A stretch of DNA of 64,000 nt from UBA1535 sp002323775. Its GTDB lineage: Bacteria > Bacillota > Clostridia > Tissierellales > Sedimentibacteraceae. The notes under the pieces were generated by a model. It did no database searches, had not been told where the DNA came from, and worked only from the letters and a program-made list of their open reading frames with translations. Location: contig DAMAHZ010000002.1 in the NCBI GenBank assembly GCA_031993545.1, positions 1 to 64,000 of the forward strand. Direction: 5' to 3'. Of the stretch, positions 42,002-50,620 are shown piece after piece. Position 1 is the first letter of the stretch; every line of letters begins with the position of its first letter. The translations under genes were made by a program, and so were the position numbers.

Positions 42002-43345
42002 CTAAAACGGAAATCTAAATCCACCGCCTCCAGCTCTTTTTTTCATCATTTTTTCCATTGAGCCAAATTGCTTCATCATTTTTTTCATATCTTCAAACTG
42101 TTTTAAAAGCTTGTTGACCTCTTGAACTGATGTCCCACTTCCTGCGGCAATTCTTTTTCTTCTGCTGCCATTTATGATTGATGGCATAACTCTTTCTTTC
42201 TTAGTCATTGACTGAATTATTGCCTCTGTATGCTTCATGTCCTTTTCATCAACCTTTAAGCCTTTTAGTTGTTTAGAATTAAATCCAGGAATCATAGAAA
42301 GCAGTTCATCAATTGGTCCCATATTTTTCATCTGTTGAAGCTGAGTTAAAAAGTCATTCAAATCAAGCTCTTGATTTTTTATCTTCTTTTGAAGCTCTAA
42401 AGCTTGTTTCTCATCAAATGCAGATTGTGCCTTATCTATTATAGATAAGATGTCACCCATTCCAAGAATTCTTGAAGCCATTCTATCTGGATGGAAAACC
42501 TCCAGCTGATCCATTTTTTCGCCAACTGTCACAAATTTTATAGGCTTATCAACTACATTTTTTATTGATAACGCCGCACCACCCCTAGCATCACCATCTA
42601 CCTTAGAAAGTACAACACCAGACACATCAAGATATCCGTTAAAAGTTTCAGCAACCTTAACTGCCTCTTGTCCTGTCATAGCATCAAGCACTAAAAGTAT
42701 TTCATTTGGCTTTACCTCATTTTTCACATTAACAAGCTCGTCCATAAGAGTCTCATCTATGTGAAGTCTACCGGCAGTATCTATTATAACTACGTCATTA
42801 TTAAATTTATTAGCATGCTTCATAGCCTCTCTAGCTATAGTTACAGGATTTTCCTTGTCACCCATTGTAAATACAGGAACATCAATCCCTTCACCTACAA
42901 CTTGAAGCTGTTTAATAGCAGCAGGTCTGTAAATATCGCAAGCTACAAGCAACGGTCTTCTTCCGTCTTTTTTAAGCTTTAATGCAAGCTTTCCAGAGGT
43001 AGTAGTCTTACCAGCACCCTGTAGTCCACACATCATAATATATGTGATACCATTTGTGTTGAATTTAAGCTTACTTTCTTGGCTACCCATGATGTCCTTT
43101 AGCTCCTCATGAACTATCTTAACAACCTGCTGTCCAGGAGTTAAGCTTTCCATAACCTCATGTCCGATAGCTCTTTCCTTAACCTTATTAATAAAGTTTT
43201 TTACAACCTTAAAATTAACATCTGCCTCTAACAATGAAAGCTTAACCTCTCTCATTGCCAAATCTATATCTTTTTCAGAAAGCTTCCCTTTGCCTTTTAA
43301 AGTTTTAAGAACATTTTGAAGTTTTTCAGACAAATTTTCAAACAT
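42002..43345 (-). CDS. ffh: Signal recognition particle protein Ffh
   Basis: A 447-residue SRP54. N domain (1-85), G domain with GLQGAGKTTTSGKLA near 107, DTAGRLHID near 187, TKVDGDARGGAALS near 245, and a Met-rich M domain (about 300-447, ending GGGGFRFPF). It works with FtsY, also in this window, to target membrane proteins. ylxM immediately precedes it. Confidence 0.98.
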   Translation of the reverse strand: MFENLSEKLQNVLKTLKGKGKLSEKDIDLAMREVKLSLLEADVNFKVVKNFINKVKERAIGHEVMESLTPGQQVVKIVHEELKDIMGSQESKLKFNTNGITYIMMCGLQGAGKTTTSGKLALKLKKDGRRPLLVACDIYRPAAIKQLQVVGEGIDVPVFTMGDKENPVTIAREAMKHANKFNNDVVIIDTAGRLHIDETLMDELVNVKNEVKPNEILLVLDAMTGQEAVKVAETFNGYLDVSGVVLSKVDGDARGGAALSIKNVVDKPIKFVTVGEKMDQLEVFHPDRMASRILGMGDILSIIDKAQSAFDEKQALELQKKIKNQELDLNDFLTQLQQMKNMGPIDELLSMIPGFNSKQLKGLKVDEKDMKHTEAIIQSMTKKERVMPSIINGSRRKRIAAGSGTSVQEVNKLLKQFEDMKKMMKQFGSMEKMMKKRAGGGGFRFPF

Positions 43346-43356
43346 TATCGACTTTC

Positions 43357-43722
43357 CTACCCTTCATTTAATATTTTTTCAGCTTCATTCTTTATATTTT
43401 TAATTTCATTGGTGAAATCTTTATTTTCAATATTATCAGTCATATCAATTTTATTTACTATCTCAATTATTTTCTCTGCTGAATTATTAATCTTTTCAAG
43501 CTTTGAATGTAAAAAAAGTTTATCTTCAAATTCTACCAAATTTTTTTCTGCTCTTTTTAATGTATCATGTACCCCTGCTCTGGACATATTTAATTCTTCT
43601 GCTATTTCACCTAAACTAAAGTCTTGATTATAGTATAAATCAATTACAGTAGCTTGATTTTCTTTCAACAAATTTCCATAGCAATCATAAAGTTCACTAA
43701 AAAATAAATTTTTTACAAACAT
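43357..43722 (-). CDS. ylxM: UPF0122 protein YlxM (SRP-associated helix-turn-helix protein)
   Basis: A 121-residue protein with a sigma-like HTH: LLKENQATVIDLYYNQDFSL then GEIAEELNMSRAGVHDTLKR. YlxM modulates SRP in streptococci. The C-terminal third is longer and more acidic than in Bacillus. AAGAGGTG precedes the ATG at 43722; the in-frame GTG at 43731 is on that SD. Confidence 0.94.
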   Translation of the reverse strand: MFVKNLFFSELYDCYGNLLKENQATVIDLYYNQDFSLGEIAEELNMSRAGVHDTLKRAEKNLVEFEDKLFLHSKLEKINNSAEKIIEIVNKIDMTDNIENKDFTNEIKNIKNEAEKILNEG

Positions 43723-43770
43723 TTGATACACCTCTTTTACACACTATAAAGCAACTTACTTAACAGTGGT

Positions 43771-43799
43771 ATTTTATACTAAAATTAATACTTTGTCAA
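43771..43799 (-). promoter_or_regulatory. Sigma-A promoter for ylxM-ffh
   Basis: On the minus strand TTGACA (43794-43799), 17 bases, TAAAAT (43771-43776), about 45 bases before the ylxM start. Confidence 0.8.
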
Positions 43800-43899
43800 C
43801 AGTTTTTTATAAATTTTTTTATTTTTTTAATAATTATTAAAAATGAAAACTATAATATAAAATATCTGCTTTTGTTATCTTGCAATTTCATTATAAACA

Positions 43900-43929
43900 T
43901 AAAAGAGGTATGAAAAACTACCTCTTTTA
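43900..43929 (-). terminator. Terminator after the ABC exporter operon
   Basis: TAAAAGAGGTA (43900-43910) pairs perfectly with TACCTCTTTTA (43919-43929) over an 8-base loop. The stem overlaps the permease stop codon. Confidence 0.85.
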
Positions 43930-44715
43930 ATATTGTCCCAGCAGACCCTTTTTCTTAGCAACTTTACTGCAATAATTAAATATTACTAAACCTATGATGA
44001 AATATATTGCTGAATTTAATATTAGACATAAATAATCTAGTGGACTGAAACTCAGTAAATTAAAGTCTTTTCTTGCTATAACATAAACCATATTTATAGC
44101 TGGTCTAAATGGTACAAACGCTGAAACTAATGGACTCATATCGAACATTATCAAACCGATTAGAAAAAATTGTACGATATTTAAAAAAGAATTTATTTGC
44201 TTAAATATAACTGCTAAACCGCCAAGCACTAGAGATATTCCAAAAATGCTGAATATACCTATAATTATAATAACAGTCAATGAAATTACATTTATATTTA
44301 ACCAATATCCTGTAGTTAGCATAATAAATATCAACAATACGAAACAAAAAATAATATTTATAAATAAATTTGCTATACTTCTTACTATAACTACAGAATG
44401 TAATCCTAAGCTCGACATACATATTTGCTCCAATGTTCCTTTAGTAGCATCACTTGATATACTATATGCTACGCTTGAATATGCCACAAGCATAATCGTC
44501 CAAATAAAATAACCTACAATTAAATTCTCAAGAGTACCGCCTAGCTTTAATGGGGATGCTTCCATATTCTGACCAAAAAAGTTAAGCCCTAAAAACATGG
44601 CCATAAATATTACATAAAATGTAAAAAACTCCATTATTGTATTAAACTTATATCTAGTGATATCCTTTAGCGATTTTTCAAAGGATACCTTGAAAAAATA
44701 GAACATTTTTTTCAT
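43927..44715 (-). CDS. ABC-2 type transporter permease
   Basis: A 262-residue membrane protein with six predicted segments and the ABC-2 layout: an N-terminal amphipathic stretch, then segments from about residue 28. It lies in an operon with its ATPase, overlapping it by four bases (44712-44715). Such pairs export drugs, lantibiotics, lipids or polysaccharide; nothing here says which. Confidence 0.88.
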   Translation of the reverse strand: MKKMFYFFKVSFEKSLKDITRYKFNTIMEFFTFYVIFMAMFLGLNFFGQNMEASPLKLGGTLENLIVGYFIWTIMLVAYSSVAYSISSDATKGTLEQICMSSLGLHSVVIVRSIANLFINIIFCFVLLIFIMLTTGYWLNINVISLTVIIIIGIFSIFGISLVLGGLAVIFKQINSFLNIVQFFLIGLIMFDMSPLVSAFVPFRPAINMVYVIARKDFNLLSFSPLDYLCLILNSAIYFIIGLVIFNYCSKVAKKKGLLGQY

Positions 44716-45638
44716 TTATTTACACCTCCACCAGTTAAATTTAGATAAACTCTTTCAAAATTAATATTACTCTGCTTGATTTCCTTAATTGATAAATTAT
44801 TATTTCTTAATAAATCAATGATATTATAAATAATTTGTGAATCAGATATATCTATTTCTAATACAGTATTATTATTAGAAAAATAAAATTCATATCCTGT
44901 TTCTAACAGATTTTTCATACACTCATCTGTAACACTTTTGTTCAAGATAAATTCATATGTCATGTTTCTAAACATATCTAATAAATTATTCATAGCATCA
45001 TGTGCTATAATTTTTCCTTTAGCCATAATAATGACATCGTCGCAAATATCTTGAACTAAGTGCATATCGTGCGTACTAAGCAGAATTGTTTTTTTCATAT
45101 CTACAGAAATACTTTTAAGCACTTCTTTTATATCCAAACAACTTTCAACATCTAATCCAAGAGTTGGCTCATCTAAAATTATAATATCCGTATCACAAAC
45201 CAAAGTCATTGCAATAGCGACTTTTTGCTGCATACCTCTTGATAAATTATTTACTAATGTATTTTTCTTATCAGTCAAATTAAATCGTTCCATCAATTCA
45301 TCTATTTTTAACTCTATCTTCTTACCTCCTAGACCTCTTATTCCGGCAAAGTAACGAAGATTTTCAATTGGTGTAAGTCTCCAATATAAATTTCTAGTTC
45401 CTTCAAACAAAGCCGCAATTCTATCGATGGATTTTATATTACTCTTGCCATTGATTTTAATACTTCCTCCATCTGGTATTATTATATTGCATATGCTTTT
45501 TATAGTTGTTGTTTTTCCAGAACCATTTGGACCTAAAATTGCTGTGATTTTGCCTTCTTCTGCTGAGAATGAAATATCATCTACTGCCTTTGTTTTGCCA
45601 AAATTCTTCGTCAAATTATTGACTTCAATCGCTTTCAT
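44712..45638 (-). CDS. ABC transporter ATP-binding protein
   Basis: A 308-residue ATPase of the multidrug/antibiotic exporter class. Walker A GPNGSGKTT near residue 35, signature LSRGMQQKVAIA near 132, Walker B DIIILDEPTLGLD near 155, switch LLSTHDMH near 190. The C-terminal ~90 residues match the extension seen in exporters. ATG at 45638 follows AAAGGTG; the start at 45665 is upstream of it. Confidence 0.93.
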   Translation of the reverse strand: MKAIEVNNLTKNFGKTKAVDDISFSAEEGKITAILGPNGSGKTTTIKSICNIIIPDGGSIKINGKSNIKSIDRIAALFEGTRNLYWRLTPIENLRYFAGIRGLGGKKIELKIDELMERFNLTDKKNTLVNNLSRGMQQKVAIAMTLVCDTDIIILDEPTLGLDVESCLDIKEVLKSISVDMKKTILLSTHDMHLVQDICDDVIIMAKGKIIAHDAMNNLLDMFRNMTYEFILNKSVTDECMKNLLETGYEFYFSNNNTVLEIDISDSQIIYNIIDLLRNNNLSIKEIKQSNINFERVYLNLTGGGVNK

Positions 45639-45688
45639 AAAATTCACCTTTCTTTTAATTGCCACAACGATAGTATATCAGTTCTAAA

Positions 45689-45703
45689 ATAGATATTATC
45701 TAT
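45689..45703. promoter_or_regulatory. Palindrome upstream of the ABC exporter
   Basis: ATAGATATTATCTAT is a 15-base perfect palindrome (centre unpaired) about 50 bases before the ATPase start; a possible operator. No regulator gene adjoins. The rest of 45704-45960 is A/T-rich with no recognisable feature. Confidence 0.45.
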
Positions 45704-45962
45704 ATTGTGATTAACCAATTTTTTCTATTTATACAATTAATTATATATAAATATTCTAATCTGTCAAATTAATTTAAGATTAAAATTTAATTAAAATAAA
45801 TAAAAGGTTTATCCTTATGCTTAGACAGAGATGTGTTAAGCGAAAAATAGCATATGAAAAATTAATCAAATGATTATCATAGTATTCAACTGTAAATGTA
45901 ATACCTTGTATACATCTTTATTTCTTTTATGAAATGTTTTAATTTTATAAAAACAATAAAAA

Positions 45963-46025
45963 TTGGATTTTAATTACTTATATCGTCGCTGTCACTGTCA
46001 GCACAAATAAGTAATTAAAATCCAA
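45963..46025. terminator. 19-bp perfect inverted repeat with nested palindrome, after the Nudix gene
   Basis: TTGGATTTTAATTACTTAT (45963-45981) and its exact complement (46007-46025) enclose a 25-base loop that contains GCTGTCACTGTCAGC, itself partly self-complementary. On the minus strand TTTTTATTGTTTTTAT follows, so it can terminate the Nudix transcript; the long arms and GC-rich loop are unlike the other terminators here. Confidence 0.75.
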
Positions 46026-46054
46026 CTTATTTTTCGTATTAATTCTTTGCTCAC

Positions 46055-46531
46055 TTATATAAATTCACTCAAATACATAAGCATAGCTGGTTTATCTATG
46101 TCTGAAAATTTATTATCATTAATAAGATTTTTTATTTCATCCGTTGATGCCCAATGTGCATTTTCAGTGTCATCACCAGCCTTTAAAAACTCTCCCTCTG
46201 CTTCACATAAAAAATATATGCCAAACGAATCGACAGGACCGGATAAAGTTTGATATGCAGCATATGGTTTTATACATTGCATCTCAAATGAAGATATTTG
46301 AGGTTTTGTATGTATTTGTTCTTTTTCATTTTTAATATGCTTTAAATGCAATCCAGTTTCTTCAAATACTTCCCTTCTTAAAGCTTCAGTAATGGATTCA
46401 TATTCTTCAATTCTTCCTCCAGGTAATTCAAAGCATTCCGGCTCACCTTTTCTTTTCCTTAACTGTATTACAATCTCTTTTTGATTATTATTATCTCTTT
46501 CAATTATTCCTCTAACATTAACGTGTATCAT
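46055..46531 (-). CDS. Nudix hydrolase
   Basis: A 158-residue protein with a perfect Nudix box, GRIEEYESITEALRREVFEE then TGL, near residue 41. It hydrolyses a nucleoside-diphosphate-linked compound; the substrate cannot be read from sequence. The ATG at 46531 follows AGAGGT; the longer start at 46585 lacks support. Followed by a strong inverted repeat. Confidence 0.92.
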   Translation of the reverse strand: MIHVNVRGIIERDNNNQKEIVIQLRKRKGEPECFELPGGRIEEYESITEALRREVFEETGLHLKHIKNEKEQIHTKPQISSFEMQCIKPYAAYQTLSGPVDSFGIYFLCEAEGEFLKAGDDTENAHWASTDEIKNLINDNKFSDIDKPAMLMYLSEFI

Positions 46532-46624
46532 AAATACCTCTTTTCTTTTAGAAATACACAAATATAAATATTTCATTAACAGCATCGTTTATTTTACCTA
46601 ACACTTTCAAATGCAATGATATAA

Positions 46625-47236
46625 TTATTTTACAGACACATATTTGTTATCTTTTATGTAAAATCTCCAAAGATAGTCCTTAGCTTCCTCTGCATAATCA
46701 ATCCCTACTCGCTTAGAAGATATTACAGTGAACTTTTCGCCCTGTCCTTCTTCAACATATAACTTACTGCCACATAAATCTTCTCCATTTAATTCTTTAT
46801 CAATTAAAAGTGCATTGCACAATTTACCCGGTCCATTAGTTAGGCCCTTTATTTGGCTTTTACTTAATTGATTATATAATTTTTTAAATCTGTTTTGAGC
46901 CATTAAGTCAAAACCTTCAATTGGTTCAACAGCCCTTATCAGAACAGCTTGAGGATTTCCTTCTTCTCTAGTAACTATATTAAAGCAATAGTACATTCCG
47001 TAAATAATAAACACATATGAAAAACCTGCCCCTCCATACATAACCTCAACCCTTGGTGTTCTTCTTCCACCATAGGAGTGTGCAGCTTTATCTTCAATAC
47101 CCATATATGCTTCGACTTCAACAATCTTCGCAGAAATTTTTTGTCCGTCAACTTCGTGAACAAGCGTCTTCCCCAAAAGTTCTCTGGCAACTATTATTGA
47201 GTCTCTATTGTAAAATTCTCTATCTAATTTTTTCAT
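46625..47236 (-). CDS. 3-methyladenine DNA glycosylase (AAG/MPG family)
   Basis: A 203-residue base-excision enzyme removing alkylated purines. MKKLDREFYNRDSIIVAREL, IVEVEAYMGIEDKAAHSYGG near 40, RTPRVEVMYGGAGFSYVFII near 60 and KGLTNGPGKLCNALLI near 130 match the family. I prefer the ATG at 47236 (GGAG 15 bases upstream); the ATG at 47257 is possible and would overlap the preceding gene by 17 bases. Confidence 0.93.
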   Translation of the reverse strand: MKKLDREFYNRDSIIVARELLGKTLVHEVDGQKISAKIVEVEAYMGIEDKAAHSYGGRRTPRVEVMYGGAGFSYVFIIYGMYYCFNIVTREEGNPQAVLIRAVEPIEGFDLMAQNRFKKLYNQLSKSQIKGLTNGPGKLCNALLIDKELNGEDLCGSKLYVEEGQGEKFTVISSKRVGIDYAEEAKDYLWRFYIKDNKYVSVK

Positions 47237-47240
47237 CTTA

Positions 47241-47486
47241 CTATATTCTTTCTCCATGTATTATAACTCTTTCTTCATCAGGACATTTGATATCAAACAT
47301 CGGCGCTTTTTCATTCCCATAATCTAACATAGCACCATTTTGCAAAGCATAAACAAATGGATACATACAGCTCCAAAGTTCATGACAAATCGGAGGACAT
47401 AAATCTTCAACTATAAACTCATCTCCCACATTATGATAATTGCATCTGCAATTACTTTCAATAATTTTTAATTTAACCTTTGCCAT
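47241..47486 (-). CDS. TIGR04076-family small protein
   Basis: An 81-residue protein: VKLKIIESNCRCNYHNVGDE, then FIVEDLCPPICHELWS and MFDIKCPDEERVI. This cysteine-bearing pattern is the TIGR04076 family, widespread in anaerobes, function unknown. GGAGG-like site upstream. It runs directly into the glycosylase gene. Confidence 0.85.
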   Translation of the reverse strand: MAKVKLKIIESNCRCNYHNVGDEFIVEDLCPPICHELWSCMYPFVYALQNGAMLDYGNEKAPMFDIKCPDEERVIIHGERI

Positions 47487-47537
47487 TGTAAGCCTCCTAA
47501 AAAATTTCTAGCAACAAATAAATAAAACATATCTTTA

Positions 47538-48284
47538 TTATATCTCTTTACAAACAAGATGTAATTTACAATAATTTTCTTCACTAGCAATAACACCTTC
47601 ATCAGTAAAACCATGCTCCAAAAACCATTTTAAATTACCATTTGGAAATGTTCCTATCTCATCTGTTATCGCATAAATTCTTGTGTATTTGTTTTTCAAG
47701 TGTTTTTCAAGCTCCATAAGTGGATAATGCTTGCAGTCATATTGTGTCGACGAGTGATATAAGCACGTTAAAAAAGCATAGTCTTCATTTTTTGGTATAT
47801 CATAAGGAACGTAGTTTGTTGGTATATACTCAACTCCACCTAAAACTTTTTCATCCTCAACATTCAAATATCCAAATACATCATCACAATACTTTGATAA
47901 AAATACAGCTTTTTTATTACAGCTATCACAAGAATTTGTCAGAGTACATTTGCTAGATGTCAATGAAATACTATTTTTAGTTAAAGGAATGATATTTCCT
48001 TTGTATTGTTCAGTACCAAAATCAATAATATATGGTCTTTCTACGCATTTTTCACCATTTAATAGTTTATTTAAAAAACTTCTATTTATAGGTGCTTTAA
48101 ATCTTTCTTTTCCATCAACTACCATTAGAAATGGAAAAAATATTTTTTGATTTTTAGCCAAATTAAAATCTTCTTCTATGTTATATGTACTTATATCAAA
48201 TCTATCATTATATTCATCTAATAATTCAAGTATTTCTAAGTTAATTGGACATTGATAGCTCCAGTAATAAAAATCTATTTTCAT
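47538..48284 (-). CDS. Thioredoxin-like / YoaP-like domain protein
   Basis: A 248-residue protein. The first ~85 residues (MKIDFYYWSYQCPINLEILE) look like a glutaredoxin/thioredoxin fold with one cysteine. A middle cysteine cluster CTLTNSCDSCNKKAVFLSKY lies near 120. The last ~60 residues (YTRIYAITDEIGTFPNGNLK, WFLEHGFTDEGVI) resemble the end of YoaP-type proteins. Function unknown. AAAAGGTG precedes the ATG at 48284. Confidence 0.55.
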   Translation of the reverse strand: MKIDFYYWSYQCPINLEILELLDEYNDRFDISTYNIEEDFNLAKNQKIFFPFLMVVDGKERFKAPINRSFLNKLLNGEKCVERPYIIDFGTEQYKGNIIPLTKNSISLTSSKCTLTNSCDSCNKKAVFLSKYCDDVFGYLNVEDEKVLGGVEYIPTNYVPYDIPKNEDYAFLTCLYHSSTQYDCKHYPLMELEKHLKNKYTRIYAITDEIGTFPNGNLKWFLEHGFTDEGVIASEENYCKLHLVCKEI

Positions 48285-48321
48285 CTTATTTATGCACCTT
48301 TTATATTTATTGATAACACCA

Positions 48322-48759
48322 TTATAATTCATGTAATTTTGAGTTTATTTCTGATTCACCAATTACTTTTATGCCATTTTTCTTTAAAAGTTTAGCTGCA
48401 AATCCGTCACCATCAATTATGGTTTTAGAAAAAGTACCATCGTATATTTTTTCACTTCCACAGGAAGGGCTTTTTTCTTTTAATATAGCATATTTACAAT
48501 TATAAATTTTTGCTATTTTTAAAGTTTCCTCAGCTCCCTTTATAAACTCCTCTGTCACATCAACGCAGTCTTTATTTATCACTAAATCACCTTTTATCTC
48601 AGCAGCGCTTCTTGGTGTTGATAGTCCACCGAGCTGTTCAGGACATACCGGAATTAAAGTATGCTTTGACATAAGTTCTTCAAGCTCAGGTATTGTTTTA
48701 CTACTTGCGTCATATCTGCAATTAACTCCCAATAGGCATGCACTAATTAGTATATTCAT
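48322..48759 (-). CDS. DUF523 protein
   Basis: A 145-residue protein with the DUF523 pattern: ISACLLGVNCRYDASSK, then VCPEQLGGLSTPRSAAEIKG, then AILKEKSPSCGSEKIYDGTF. Conserved cysteines suggest metal or thiol chemistry; function unknown. Its SD is GAAAGGAT seven bases before the ATG, an ordinary arrangement that shows GAAAGGAT is a working SD in this genome. Confidence 0.92.
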   Translation of the reverse strand: MNILISACLLGVNCRYDASSKTIPELEELMSKHTLIPVCPEQLGGLSTPRSAAEIKGDLVINKDCVDVTEEFIKGAEETLKIAKIYNCKYAILKEKSPSCGSEKIYDGTFSKTIIDGDGFAAKLLKKNGIKVIGESEINSKLHEL

Positions 48760-48810
48760 AATTTTATCCTTTCTCTCACTGTACTCATACTAATAACAAA
48801 TAAAAAGCTT

Positions 48811-48835
48811 TACCTACTTAATTATAAAGTAGGTA
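48811..48835 (-). terminator. Terminator after DUF4256 gene
   Basis: TACCTACTT (48811-48819) pairs with AAGTAGGTA (48827-48835) around seven bases; the minus strand continues AAGCTTTTTATTTG. Confidence 0.7.
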
Positions 48836-48899
48836 AGATTTTTATATTGTATTTTTTGTTTTTAATTTCTATTTAGTATCAATCTAAACAAGCTAAAAT

Positions 48900-49475
48900 T
48901 TATATCTTTAGTATACCTCTAAAACCTCTTGAGCCATAGTATGATTCTGCTCCATTATGATATAAAAAAACAGTATCATAACGACGGTCACAAAATACAG
49001 CTCCGCCAAGTTTTCTGATATTATCAGGAGTTTTAACCCAGCTTGATGTCTTTGTATCAAAATTTCCGAGTCTTTGAAGAACACGATATTGTTCTTCTGT
49101 TAAAAGCTCAATACCCATTTCATCTGCCATATTCATAGCACTATTTTGTGGTTTATTTTCTTTTCTTGATTCTAATGCTTCATGGTCATAGCAGATACTT
49201 CTTCGTCCTTTAGGGCTTTCTGCTGAGCAGTCGCAAAAAATATACTCTCCAGTTTCTTTATCATAGCCAATAACATCTGGCTCGCCACCTGTTTCTTCCA
49301 TTTGATTGAGCGACCACAGTTTTTCAGTATTAGTTTCTAGCTTTTCTTGTACCTCACTCCATTCAATACCCTTATGGAAATTCATGTTTTTTTCAAAACG
49401 AATCTTTAACACCTTTAATAGTTCTTCACGTTGTTCTAATGATAATTCTTTTACATTTTTATTAATGTTTAGCAT
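48900..49475 (-). CDS. DUF4256 protein
   Basis: A 191-residue protein. RFEKNMNFHKGIEWSEVQEK, EETGGEPDVIGYDKETGEYI, FCDCSAESPKGRRSICYDHE and FHNGAES-like YHNGAESYYGSRGFRG match DUF4256. No known function. GGAGG precedes the ATG at 49475. Single gene with its own terminator. Confidence 0.88.
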   Translation of the reverse strand: MLNINKNVKELSLEQREELLKVLKIRFEKNMNFHKGIEWSEVQEKLETNTEKLWSLNQMEETGGEPDVIGYDKETGEYIFCDCSAESPKGRRSICYDHEALESRKENKPQNSAMNMADEMGIELLTEEQYRVLQRLGNFDTKTSSWVKTPDNIRKLGGAVFCDRRYDTVFLYHNGAESYYGSRGFRGILKI

Positions 49476-49671
49476 AAAAATTACCTCCTTCGATAATATT
49501 ATGGCATATTTATCATATGAATATTATACTATCAAATATATAATTAGTCTACTATAAACTATATTAAGCAAAAACTCTCTTATCAGTTTCCTGTTAAACG
49601 AGCTTTGTAAAAATCAATTATAAGATTAATTACAATTTCAACCTATTTATAAATTAACTTTTGTTGTTTTA

Positions 49672-50094
49672 TTATCTGCAATAAATATTAATGGCATCTC
49701 GTAAAAATTTTGCACATCCAAGCGCAATTTTATCATAATAAGCAGTAAATCTTTCATCTGCAACGTACATTTCTGCGAGTCCCTTATGTGCCTCTTTTGA
49801 ATACATACCATCTTTCCAAAACACACAAATCCATTGTCTGTGTAAATCACATGCCTTTTGTGCTTCATCACTTGCAGGGTCGCCTTTTTCAAAGGCAATT
49901 TTTAAAAGACTCTCATACTCTATACGAAGTTCTTCTGCCTTCTCCATTTGCTCCTTACTCATTCCCTTTATCTTAGCATTAGAAGCATCAACAACATCAT
50001 CACCATATTTCTCACGAATTTCTTTGCTATAGGCTGTTTCATTATCATCAATCATTTTCTGCTTAAAGCCTTCAAATTTTTCATTGTCACTCAT
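49672..50094 (-). CDS. Internal TipAS-like short product
   Basis: Beginning MSDNEKFEGFKQKMIDDNET, this 140-residue in-frame product is preceded by GAAAGGAG (50103-50110), as strong an SD as any in the window. It would lack the DNA-binding domain and could act as a drug sink. Evidence is the SD and the known TipAL/TipAS precedent only. Confidence 0.6.
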   Translation of the reverse strand: MSDNEKFEGFKQKMIDDNETAYSKEIREKYGDDVVDASNAKIKGMSKEQMEKAEELRIEYESLLKIAFEKGDPASDEAQKACDLHRQWICVFWKDGMYSKEAHKGLAEMYVADERFTAYYDKIALGCAKFLRDAINIYCR

Positions 50095-50433
50095 AATAAT
50101 TTCTCCTTTCAACGAGCTGATAGTTTTTGTTACATTGTTAATCAGCATTTCAATTTGATTTTTTCTTAGCAAGAGTGCAGACAAGTGACCTTCAAGAGCC
50201 TTGTTTTTGTCATACTTAGGATCTTTGAGGATATGGCCAATCTCCTCCAATGTCAACCCCAACTCACGATAAAAAAGTATTTGCTGCAATAAATCAACCT
50301 CGGCTTCACCATATATTCTATATCCGTTAGAAGATATCCTTTTAGGACAAAGTAATTTAATTTGGTCGTAATACCTGAGTGTACGGGTACTAACTCCAGA
50401 CATCCCAGCTAATTTATTTATTGTGTATTCCAC
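49672..50433 (-). CDS. TipA-like MerR regulator with TipAS drug-recognition domain
   Basis: A 253-residue MerR activator. Winged helix at 1-70 (INKLAGMSGVSTRTLRYYDQ), linker coiled coil at 75-110, TipAS domain at about 130-253 (QWICVFWKDGMYSKEAHKGL, then ADERFTAYYDKI). TipAS folds around thiopeptide-like drugs in Streptomyces; Mta in Bacillus is similar. A second start at codon 114 (ATG at 50094) has GAAAGGAG eight bases upstream and would make the drug-binding half alone, as TipA does. Promoter with a 19-base spacer upstream suggests autoactivation. Confidence 0.92.
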   Translation of the reverse strand: MEYTINKLAGMSGVSTRTLRYYDQIKLLCPKRISSNGYRIYGEAEVDLLQQILFYRELGLTLEEIGHILKDPKYDKNKALEGHLSALLLRKNQIEMLINNVTKTISSLKGEIIMSDNEKFEGFKQKMIDDNETAYSKEIREKYGDDVVDASNAKIKGMSKEQMEKAEELRIEYESLLKIAFEKGDPASDEAQKACDLHRQWICVFWKDGMYSKEAHKGLAEMYVADERFTAYYDKIALGCAKFLRDAINIYCR

Positions 50434-50453
50434 TTATCTCACCTCACAATAAC

Positions 50454-50484
50454 AGGATAAACCATTACGTAACGTTAATGTCAA
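50454..50484 (-). promoter_or_regulatory. MerR-type promoter of the TipA-like gene
   Basis: On the minus strand TTGACA (50479-50484), 19 bases, TATCCT (50454-50459). The overlong spacer holds the dyad TTAACGTTACGTAA (50465-50478), close to Mta/TipA-class operators. MerR proteins activate such promoters by twisting DNA. Confidence 0.8.
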
Positions 50485-50620
50485 TAGTTATTTGAAAAAT
50501 ATATTTGTTATTTTTTATATTAAAAGAATTATAAAGTAAATAAATATCTTTTGAGATTTTAAAATATCAAATAAAATTTAATTATATATTTAATAACAAT
50601 AATACATAAAATCTTATTAA

